Positions 10,354 through 20,500 of a DNA stretch of 64,000 nt are shown here, in pieces. The stretch is taken from the NCBI RefSeq assembly GCF_018812025.1, contig NC_063050.1, forward strand, positions 13,309,037 to 13,373,036. The letters are read 5' to 3'. The notes beneath the pieces are model-generated. The model was given only the letters and a program-made list of their open reading frames with translations. It made no database searches and had not been told where the DNA came from. The translations under genes were made by a program, and so were the position numbers. Positions within the stretch are counted from its first letter, which is position 1; the number at the start of each line of letters is the position of its first letter. Source of the DNA: Megalobrama amblycephala (taxonomy: Eukaryota; Chordata; Actinopteri; Cypriniformes; Xenocyprididae).

Positions 10354-10920
10354 ATGATGTCACTGCGCCAGAGCCAACAAAATGGGTCAACAGTCTGGTG
10401 GAAACTGAAAAGAAAAATGACTCGCTTATGTCTTGATCCTCGTGAACTAAACAGATGCCAGCACTACTCCATACCAACACCAGAGGATGTACAGAGCAAA
10501 CTGGTCGCTAACAAACTGTTCACAATTTTGAACGAAAAGGATGGGTACTGGCAGATTAAGCTAGAAAAAGCTTCATCATTGCTGTGTACTTTTAACTCAC
10601 CTTGGGGACGCTTCAGGTTCAAATGTCTTCCATTTGGCCTAAAATCCTCCAGTGAGGTGTTCAGTGAGGCTTTGGTGACATTAGTGGTGTGCATGGGATT
10701 GCTGATGATATGATCATTGCAGCGGTTGATGAGAAGGAGCACACAGAAAGTGATGGACAGCCAAAGAACTGAACATCAAGTTCAATGCGAACAAAATACA
10801 GTACAAAGTCACAAAAGTGAGATACATGGGCCACATAATAAGTGCAGAGGGTGTTCAACTGGACAGTGAAAAGGTAGAAGCAATTGTCCACATGCCCGCT
10901 CCAGAAGACCTAAGAGACTG
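10354..10920 (+). pseudogene. Gypsy copy 1 reverse transcriptase fragment
   Basis: Visible blocks are LCLDPRELN, the YSIPTPEDVQSKL segment, TILNEKDGYWQIKLE, FNSPWGRFRFKCLPFGLKSS and, in a second frame near 10,695-10,730, a GIADDMIIA active-site box. A short deletion breaks the frame after SSSEVF, and further shifts follow around 10,760 and 10,905. Non-functional. Confidence 0.8.
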
Positions 10921-11012
10921 CTGGGCATGACAAAATACTTGTTACAGTACATAAGAAACAAAGCAGTTTTGACGGCTCCATTAAGACAGTTGCTGAGAAA
11001 GACTCACAATGG

Positions 11013-11287
11013 TTGTGGATGCCTGAGCATGATGCAGCACTGGACAGATTAAAAAAAGCACTCACTGAGGCTCTCGTGTTCAGGTTTTTTGACCCGGACC
11101 AGCAAATTGTGCTTCAAGCTGACGCATCAAAAGATGGCCTCAGTGCATGTTTACTGCAACAGGAACGCCCAGTCACATATCCCTCAAGAGCACTGACAGA
11201 CGCTGAGCGCAATTACGTGCAGATTGCAGAGTTGCTCGCGGTGGTTTTTCCATCTGTAAGTTTTTGGAGCATCTGTGATTGTACAAT
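11013..11287 (+). pseudogene. Gypsy copy 1 RNase H, 5' part
   Basis: It reads DPDQQIVLQADASKDGL, LLQQERPVTYPSRALTDAE and ELLAVVF, the start of the Ty3/Gypsy RNase H. The coding line is interrupted at 11,287 by the solo LTR and resumes at 12,700 with SDHKPLEANFTKPLSQAPAR. Confidence 0.8.
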
Positions 11288-12694
11288 TTAGCGAAAATTA
11301 ACTCAAAGGGGAAATATTAATAATTATTCATAACTCATTATGATTATTAATTATGATTAATTATGAATATGCAAATCCGTTAATCAGATTAACTGGACGT
11401 AGCTACATTAAATTAACATTACAATCAGTTAACCTGTTCGTCCAGTGAACGCTCAGTGTTGATTGTTTATTAATTCTAAGAAATGTCAATTTCCAAGTTA
11501 TGGAAAAATAATATTTCTTATTGTACTGTACTACTCACGTAGTCCGGATCTATCACTTAAGAGGCAATTCATTAGCAGACGGAGTCAGAACCAAACGTGT
11601 ATTGTGCACAATCTTTATTAACTAACTCACAAACACATAACTAAACTAACAAACACATAACATAACATACATAAAGGGTCACACACACACACACACACAC
11701 ACACACGCAAGTCAGAATGAGTAATGATAGTGTTGAACCGGAAGAGATGCTGTTACTAGAGCTACATGAAATGTCAAAGGCAATCTGGAAAGGAATCATC
11801 AGTTTCTTCAGCAATAGCAAGGTAAGTCTTACAAATTAATACTAACTCGCTGTTTAGTGTTAAAATGTACGATACTTGCAAGATGCCCTTAGGCTGAGGA
11901 GCGTCGGATCTGCAAGTTGAGGATAACTCTTGACGTTATCGTCTGAAGTTGTTGCCAGTCTGTTGGGTGATGAGCACATGGCTGGGTGTTGTAGGCCAGG
12001 GGCCTACCAGCCTTGCGGCCGGGCCTAGAGAGGCCGGCCGCAAGGAGATTTGTTCGGTCCAGAAGCAAGGAAGAAGAGAGAGGAGTGTCACTGTTCACTG
12101 GGTTTTAACCTCTGGTCAAAGTCACACCTCTCAGTTGTTGACCGGACCAATGAAGATGTTGTAATTCCGGGTGGCAACACCCCTCCTGTCAGGGCTTTTA
12201 CAACCCAGAAAGATTAACAAGCTGAGTTCTTGAATCAGATCTATTATAGATTCTTGTAATACTGATGTGTTGCACAGGTATGGACATACCGCATACACAA
12301 GCATTTAAATCTTCCCGCTACGAACGTATAGACACTAAACATGGCATGATTGAAGTTACCGTGCAGGTCATAACATTTAACAATCATCAAACATGTAAAT
12401 ACAATGAGTACAATACAACATCAGTAATAATGGATACCATTTCCTGAGAAGGAATCATTTATAGCACAGTCTGTCTATACATTAATGCCATAGAGTCTGT
12501 GTTCTGTGTGGAAAATGCAGGGAAGATGCAGATTTTCTGTGTCTCTACTCTGTTCTCCATGCGGCAACCACATTCCTCAGCGTAATAAACTTGTAACTGA
12601 AAACTTCCCGGGGGATGGGGACAGACTCCAGAGTGAGCTTAAAACTATTGGTTAACTAACCAATAATTGTGTCTGATTTGCCTCAGTCATTACA
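11288..12694. mobile_element. Solo LTR (about 1.4 kb) with 5-bp TSD ACAAT
   Basis: The Gypsy RNase H is split exactly here: ACAAT occurs at 11,283-11,287 and again at 12,695-12,699, and removing one copy plus the insert restores the reading line into SDHKPLE. Read on the minus strand the insert begins TGTAATGACTGAGG, a typical LTR start; the other end (…TTCGCTAA) is less typical. It contains a (CA)n tract. A plus-strand patch at 11,717-11,821 encodes MSNDSVEPEEMLLLELHE… and runs into a GTAAGT splice-donor-like site at 11,822. Family not identified. Confidence 0.7.
11680..11706. repeat. (CA)n microsatellite
   Basis: Thirteen CA units inside the solo LTR. Confidence 0.95.
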
Positions 12695-13140
12695 ACAATC
12701 TGATCACAAGCCGCTGGAGGCAAATTTTACAAAGCCTCTGAGTCAAGCTCCAGCCCGTCTGCAAAGAAAGCTTCTGCAGCTGCAGCGCTAGAATCTGCAG
12801 GTGAGCCACACACCAGGAAAAGACATGCTGATAGCTGACACTCTGTCCAGGGCATTTCTGTCTGAAGACAGACTGCATGATGAAAACATGGATGGTGAGG
12901 AGAGAGTAGTTTATGCAATGGAAGCCACTGAGGTCATGGGCACTGAAATGCTTGAAAGGCTCAAGTCAGAGACAAAAGCAGATGAAACATCTTCAAAGCT
13001 AAGAGAAGTGCACCAGCGAGGATGGCCTGTCCACAAGAAACAGCTCGACAAAGATCTGAGGAGTTACTGGCCCTTCAAAGACATGATAAGAATCTGTGAC
13101 GGACTGATAATGACAAATTCATCATCCCAAGAGGTATGCG
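12695..13140 (+). pseudogene. Gypsy copy 1 RNase H, 3' part, and linker
   Basis: This continues the interrupted RNase H: SDHKPLEANFTKPLSQ, then a stop after LLQLQR, then VSHTPGKDMLIADTLSRAF, the conserved end of Gypsy RNase H. A spacer leads into the integrase. Confidence 0.75.
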
Positions 13141-13650
13141 GCCAGTAATACTGGAAAGACTACGTGCAGCTCATCAAAGAGTACAACGCACCAAGGAACA
13201 TGCGAGGAGAGACTTGTACTGGCCAGGTGTGTCTGCAGAGATCCAGAACATGGTTGGAAGATGTACAGTGTGCCAGCAGCTAATGCCAAAGAACCAAAAA
13301 GAGCCATTGAAACCCCATGAACTGCCAGAGCTTCCATGGTACAAGTTGGGTGTGGATATATTCAAGCTCAAAGGTCAGTCATTTCTCTTTACTGTTGATC
13401 AGTCGTTAGGGTGGAAACATCACAGGGTTGGAAGTCGGCAATGGTGACAGAACAAAGGCCGGAGACACGTTCCTTCAACATTGTGACGGATTCTGGTCAA
13501 CATACAGAAGGAACAGCAGACACTTGTGTGCAAGCAAAGAACAAGATCTACCAGATGTTGTGGAGGAATTTGCAGGAGATGATACAGAGCGGTCAGTCCA
13601 GGAGGACAATCAAACAAGATCAAACTGTGGTGGATGAAAACACTGAGCAA
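13136..13650 (+). pseudogene. Gypsy copy 1 integrase fragment
   Basis: The HHCC zinc-binding region is complete: AAHQ … KEHARRDLYWPGV … CTVCQQLMPKNQ. The start of the catalytic core follows (WYKLGVDIFKLKG, FTVDQ) but breaks near 13,410. Only scattered core pieces remain (FNIVTDSGQH in frame shifts). No intact DDE triad. Confidence 0.8.
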
Positions 13651-13950
13651 GGATATTGTACTAGGAGTGAGAGGCTTGTAAAAAAAAAAAAAAAAAGCCA
13701 ATTAGATTCAGTGATTTTGAAATGGCTAAGAAGAAGAAGAAGTAAAAAAGAGAAGTTCAAGAAAATATGTTTGTGTTCTGAGTGTTTTTTGTTGAAAGAT
13801 AAATAACAAACATGTAAACAGGTGCTGTTTATTATTCCAGTTGTTTTGAACTGTATAATAATTGAGAGGTCATACTTGTTTATTACATGTTGGTGAATGA
13901 GTATTTTTCTTTTCCTGCATTTTTTCTTAAATGTCCTAAAAGGGGGGGAA

Positions 13951-14058
13951 TGTAGTATATGCGGGTGCATATCAGTTATAATGTCAGTTATATTAATAAA
14001 ATACACAGCAGCTATGAGAGAAATGTTTATTTGAGATCTCGGTCTTTTAAACACTACA
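13951..14058 (+). repeat. Gypsy 3' LTR, 108 bp, copy 1
   Basis: It begins TGTAGT and ends ACTACA, a perfect 6-bp inverted repeat, preceded by a G-rich polypurine tract. The sister LTR at 44,818-44,925 has the same length. It carries an AATAAA on each strand (plus strand about 13,994; minus strand 14,026-14,031). On the minus strand it lies 489 bp beyond the stop codon of the CD22-like gene. Confidence 0.85.
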
Positions 14059-14546
14059 AAAATGATTAAGTTCCTCCAGTAAAGATACAGTAGAATAAAA
14101 TCCAGTCAACAGAGCGTCAGACATGACAGAGAAACTGAGACTTTAATACAATCAGATTCAGACTGAACTGAGTTTAACATGAAAATACTGCTTAACTGTG
14201 AAATTAACATACATAAATTCAATTTTAATACTCCAGTGAAGCAGAAACTAAAGTATAACTACATGTTATTATGATGTTACTTTAAATATTTTGTACAAGT
14301 TTTCTCCTAAAATGCATTTGCTTATGAAGCACAAACATAAAATGTGACATGCAGGCTAAAATATAGATTTACAAGACTAATAGAAAAAAATAATTCTGCA
14401 AACTCTTATAAGCTCAATTACAATATACACAGTTTAATAAATCAGAATGTTATTGATGATGAAATGATGTTCATGAGCTGATAATGATGGGCAGTTTCTG
14501 AGGAGCTTCAGTTGTTTCATATTAGCAGTAATACAGTGAGGAGAGT

Positions 14547-17500
14547 TTAATGTGGATCTGCTGAAGTCACTGCTAGAGTCTCATATTCAGAAGATCTGGA
14601 CTGAAGCTCAAGAGCCGTGTAGGTGTCATCAGGAGCTCTGGACTGAACAGACTGTGAGAGACAGATCAACAAACAGCCTGTTTATGTGTGGATCTGCTGA
14701 ATCTGACTGTAAAAAGTGTTGGAGACATTTACTGACTGCGATTGTGCTGTAAATGTCAGCAGATGTTCTGGACGCTGGATCCAGAGCTGCGTATGTATCG
14801 TCACTCACGTCAGCCGTCTATAGAGAGAGATTTCTGCACTTATATTGCTTCATGTACACTATCGTATTCATAGTTCAATACAACAATACAATCACAATGT
14901 GTTTCAGTTGTAGATGGAGGAGTGTGTTTGTCGACTCGCCTGCTTTTGATTCACATCTTCAGTTCCACCTTCTCTCCTCTTCTTCATCCTGAAAACAGAC
15001 AGAAAATTATTAAAAATGTATTAAAATATATTAAAAAAGAAAATTATTGAAATATAGTCCATTTACTTTAGATGTGAGATTGATTTTTATAGATTTCTTA
15101 GTGAATAGATTTAGTGTGCAGATAAACTTCACTCACTTTATGAACACAATGATGATGATGAAGATGATGATGATGATGAAGATCAATCCTCCACATCCCA
15201 CCACGATCCCAGAAACTGTGTGCAGAGCAGCTCTCTGAATCCCTGAAACCAGATGATCATGAAGATCATTTCACACGTGAGACAGATGAACCTGAAAGAG
15301 TGTCTGTTTATAGAAAATACCTTTAACAGTGAGAGAAACAGACGCTGATCTCTGAGATCCATATTTATTCTGAGCCTCACAGTAGAAGCGTCCACTGAAA
15401 CTGGAGCTAAAGCTGGAGATGCTGAAACTCTGTCCAGATCCAACAGCTGAGGTTTCATTCTCATTAAACCAGCTGAAGTTCAGAGCAGGAGGGTTTGAAT
15501 CACTGCTGCAGTTCAGAGTCACTGAATCTCCTGACACTATTTCACCAGACGGACTGATGGACACTGAGACACTCTTTGGAGGATCTACATGAAATATATA
15601 TAAAACATGAAAATAATGATTTTATTTACGCCATTAATTCCATTATCATTATTAAATTACTGAAGTCTAAATGCAAGTAGAATTTAAAATAGTGATGAGA
15701 AAGGTTCAAATGAACATCTGAACTGGTGCAAAGTCAATAAAACAATATCATATTTACAGATTTATCAACACAAGATTCATAAAAATAATCACTAAACACT
15801 GATTCATGATTTACATTAATTTTGCATAATGATAAATGAATAACAATAAATCATGTCTAATAAACAAAAATGTCATGCAGTCTGTATGATTGGGCCTGAA
15901 TTTATAAAACAAATCTGAACTAAATTCTGCATAATCTGTGAAATATTTCACTAATATTAATGAATCAGTTTGTACTCACATTCAACATCAAGATAAACAG
16001 GCGGAGAGAGAAGATGATCATGTCCTGTAACGGCACATCTGTAGTTTCCTTCATCAGAACTACTGACTGACTGCAGATGAAGCTGATTCTCTTTCACAAT
16101 TCCTTCAGTGAATCTCTGTGTGTTTCTGTACCAGATGAATGTTGTTTGTTCAGTCAGAGAGCAGCTGCTTTTACATGTCAGAGTGACTGAATCTCCCTCT
16201 TTCACTCTCTGCTGTGTCTCCACCTGCAGGTCTGACACAACAACAACAACAACAACAACTCATTCACTGTCAGCTTGAGAATGAGATCGCTGCGGAACAA
16301 AAGTGGGCGTTTCTGTATGTGTGGGTGTTTTCAAACTGGTGGGTGTTTATATATCATGCAATGAAAATGATCCCCTTCACCCGACCCCACCCTAAACCCT
16401 ACCCACACTCTGACGTGGGCAAATTAGGTCACGCTCTCAAAAACGCCCCTCTGTTTATGGCTTTGCCCACTGATCATTACTGTCCTGCAGAGACCTGTAC
16501 GTGGTCAGTTTAAAGGGTTAGTTCACCCAAAAATGAAAATTATGTTATTTATTACTCATGTCGTTCCACACCCGTAAGATCTTTGTTCACTGAGCTCTTG
16601 GTCCGATGGCAATGGTGATTTCAAAACACTGCTTCGAAGCTTTACAAATCTTTTGTTTTGAATCAGTTGTTCGGAGTGCCAAAGTCACATGATTTCAGCA
16701 GTAATGTTTCAATAATATCCCAGCTAACAGAATTTTGTTATAAGAATATTCTCTAAATATTCAGTGTTGGTTCTGGGAACATAAAAAACGTCCAGTTTTC
16801 TTGACATTAGAGGGACGTTTTTATAAGGTATAATGTTCCTCAAATGTTCTTTCAACTTAATTTTTATCTAAAATTTTTACATTCTAGGAACGTTTATTTG
16901 TAACATTCCAAGAACATAAATTGTCCAGTTCTCTTAATGTTAGTAGAATGTTATTTAAAGGTTAGTATGATGTTCCTGAAACATTGTTTCAATCATTCAA
17001 ACACCTGCTGTGAACAAGCACTGAAAGAAAGAGAAATAAGAACACAAACTACAACTTTCTTCAGCCACAGCCTTAGATGAACTGAAGATAAAAGACATTA
17101 AATCTCTGAAGATCTGATTAAACAACTCCACAATCAGCATTACCAGCTTCACTTATTACTAACCAGACTGACTTTATATCTGTCACACAACTGCATAAGC
17201 TCTTATTGAGGTCACCTTCATGGTGATCAGTGTTTGTTTTAGTTGAGCTCTTGACTTTTGTTGAGTTGCTTCTTTATCAGCAATCGCATGTTTTCAGAAA
17301 ACATTTCTGCATTGATAAAGCAGATCAACATGTCTGTTTTAATAACAGACAAATGACTGCATTATAGTGGTTTAAATAAATGTTTTTTTCTGTAATTGCA
17401 GACTGTTCAGGAATTTCGGGTCGCCAAGTCCAAGTCGGCTGCTTTCAGGCAGTTTATGCCCAGGAGAGTTAGAGACTCTTTCATCCCCTCCTCTTATCTA

Positions 17501-20500
17501 CACAGAGAGCGTTCCTTGCATAGGAAGGAGTCCGCCAGTAGGAGAAGTGACCCAGTTCATCCCCCACTGACTATGGTTTGGGGAGCCCCTGGTCGCCCAT
17601 TGCCCTGCCAGTGACCCCATAGGCGTCTTGAGCTGAAGCGGCCTCCACTCCAGCTCCTTCGACTCACTCCTGACCCTCACACCAGAAGGGGAGAGCTTCC
17701 CCTGCCTTCTGAGGTTGAGTCAGACCACGCAAGCATTTCTGCCCACCTCTCACTCGCTCTCCTCATTCAGCTCTGTCACATCCGCCACCCAGCGCGTTTT
17801 GGTGTGCAACATTCGATCAGCCTCACCCCTTTTCATCACGGGAGATAGGAGAGGTGCTAAACTTTCTCCCCTCACCTCCGATTTGTTTGTTGCCTGCTGC
17901 TTGCGTAATCGGAGACACGTACGGTTTTATTCAGGAACCGGCAGACTCCATATGAGTCACACAGGCTGTGGGCCCTCTCGTTCCACGTCAGGACGCTGGG
18001 CGCTCTCCTTTGCGGTCACCCATGCTACCCTGCAAGGACCAGTTCTACTCTCTAATACAGGTATGTCCTCTACATTGTGCCTTGGATTCTAAAAACAGTG
18101 CAGTTTGGTTACACACTCCAGTTCTGTCGCATACCCCACCCCCACCCCCCAGTTTCAACTGGGTTTTTCTGACTGTAGTGAACAGCGCCTCAGAGGCTTC
18201 TGTGCTACAGCAGGAACTATCTTCCCTCCTCCTCAAGGGGGCAATAGAAGAGGTTCAGCCACTACTTTCTAGTTTCCCATCTGGCCCTGCCCAGATTTCC
18301 AGTCTTGTTACATGTTTGGCCTGCTTCAGACTAGGACATCATGTCTCTGTAAGCACCTGTCACAGGCTCCTGGGCCTCATGGCCGCAGCCTCCCATGCTA
18401 CTAATAGGATTGCTTCACATGAGACCGTTTCTTTGGTGGAGGAATCTCTTAGGGGTCTGTTTTCGCTGTTTGGTTCCTCTGCCATAGTTAATCTAGTAGT
18501 GTGTGGAGTAGTAACCTCTGTGTCTCTGATAAGCATGACACTTTAAGCTGGTGCACGGCTAGTGTAACTTTGTTTTCATTTTGTGCAAGTTGCAACAGTT
18601 CTATACAACAGAAACATTTGGTGTCACAAAGCCTTTACGATTATTTAACCGTGACGTTTTAAATTGCAGTTAATTGTGAAATCGGTTAATCACTGCATCC
18701 CTAATTGGGAGCTAATTTTTTTCTTTTGGCAATGAAGCCTGGAACTTGACTGAATCAAGATTAATTCCAAGAAACTCGTGGGAGGTGGCAGGTCCCTCAG
18801 TTTTCTCGGATTTGCAAGGATCCAGCATAGGGCTTCGGACAGCGTGTCGAAGATTTTTGGGCTGCTTTTACATCCAAAAGTCAGACGAATGGCAAAATAA
18901 TATTTATCTCACCAGCACACTCCAAAGAGATGCCAGAAATCAGGATTTATTGGCATAACCGTGAAGGCTGACATGATGTCAAGTTTGGCTAACCAGGCTC
19001 TGTGACCAGCAGATTTAATTAGCTGAATTGCCTGGACAACATTGTGATAGTTCAAAGAGAACTCTGGCAGAGGGATTAGGCTATTGATGCTTGGAACGAA
19101 GCAGATGTGGGGAGCAGAGAGATCGATAATAATACGCTTTTTTCCTGAGATTTTTTCCAATGGGGTTAATGCGGAAGACTTCAAATGGGGGGGAATCGAA
19201 TGGGCCGATCATGAAATTAGAATTCACCTCCTTTGCGAGGAGGGCATCTACAGTATCCGGATCTGTCAGGGCAAACTTTAAATTATTACAAACGTAAGTT
19301 GCATTTGGTAGGCTTTCTAACACTGGATCAAAACCTTGTTGTAAACCAGAAAGGAGGTAGTGAGTGAATTGCTGGTTAAGGTGTTTTTTAGTGCACTAAG
19401 AGAGGGACATTAACAGAAGAGAAGAGAAGAGAAGAGAAGAGAAGAGAAGAGAAGAGAAGAGAAGAGAAGAGAAGAGAAGAGAAGAGAAGAATCTTTATTG
19501 TTTTTGCTGAGGATTTGTACACAGGACAGACAGGGCGGGTATGCGCACCACCACAAAAATATACAAACGTGCAAAAAACGGCATCTTTGTCTGAAGCAAC
19601 AAAAATCATTGAAATTGTTGCAGACCTGATGAATTAAACTAGAATGAAAACTTGCTTTTTGTTTTCCAGAAAGAGAGCGATCATGCCCGGACTGTGGCAC
19701 GTATGAGGTGGATTTAACATCGGAGGAGGTTGGCTGAGGGTTTTTTGAGTTTTGGATTTAGGTTAGAGACAGGTAGGGGCACCATTGCAACTGCGTGGGT
19801 GGGTGTTTCTGTTAGTACGGCCGTGAACAGTTAATAGAAAGGTGGACAGGCTGAAGTAGGAGGGGGGAAATTAGGAGGGAGAGAAGACGGGGCAGGCACC
19901 GGGTGCAGAGGCTGCCTCATGCTGGGTTCTGCACTCATAGAGGGAAGGCTTAAGGAAGAGGGAATGATAAGATGCAGAGAAGGCTCTGGAGCAGTTCCTG
20001 TGTGCAGAGGCAGCCTCACACTTGAGACCACTCTGGGAACGGTTGGAAAGGGAGCAGGTCCTCCTGGAAGGAACAAAGGTTGCTGAGTTATGGGGGAGAT
20101 TAAGCAAATCTGAGGTGGGTGGCAGGTGGGGCTGTACGGGGGAGCAATGTTGTAAACTGAGGAAGCTGAGGGTGCTAGGAAGGTGTGGGATTGTTGAGCT
20201 AAGTTTGTTGGAGGCCCTGCCCCCTGTGCTAGAAACAGGGAGGGTGGGGTTGGAAGCCATTGTGGCTGGTGGCGCATGCATGCCAGGAATGGAAAAGACG
20301 TCAATGGAGCTCGAGGCAGACGCGGCTACCTGGTTGGAAGGAGTGCGCCGAACTCTCTTGGATGGATGACCGGCGGCCCTTTTGGGCAGAGAATCGGGTG
20401 GAATCTGGCACGTTTGAGAATTCAGGTAAAGCTCATAAAACTGTGCTTTGGTTTGTCTTCGGGGAAAAAGGATGCTTGCGGCCACGAGTGCATACCACTG

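Larger units (their letters stand above)
10204..14058 (+). mobile_element. Gypsy-type LTR retrotransposon, copy 1 (decayed)
   Basis: Protein traces in order are RT, RNase H and integrase zinc-binding region, then a purine tract (AAAAGGGGGGGAA, 13,938-13,950) directly before a 108-bp LTR at 13,951-14,058. RT before RNase H before integrase defines Gypsy/Metaviridae order. No 5' LTR is found; gag and protease traces present in the sister copy (40,470-40,690) are missing here. A solo LTR of another family splits the RNase H. Because the sister copy sits at the same place in unit 2, the insertion predates the duplication. Confidence 0.8.
6944..16250. repeat. Segmental duplication, unit 1
   Basis: Starting at TCTGACCATGGTTGAACC this block matches 36,459-46,925 through the lectin, its 3' flank, the Gypsy element with its 108-bp LTR, and the 3' exons of the CD22-like gene. 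Differences are later insertions (solo LTR at 11,288-12,694 here; a LINE at 40,958-43,330 there), a deletion in the Gypsy body of unit 2 and scattered substitutions. The repeat unit is about 30 kb centre to centre. A collapsed or duplicated haplotype in the assembly is an alternative explanation. Confidence 0.85.

Noticed and set aside
14552..14752. Plus-strand ORF (MDLLKSLLESHIQKIW…), repeated at 45,419
   Set aside because: Antisense of the ITIM tail exons of the CD22-like genes; it is conserved only because the exons are.
17396..17614. Host exon with a basic, serine-rich peptide
   Set aside because: The first 20 residues match DIRS ORF1; it is a transposon remnant.
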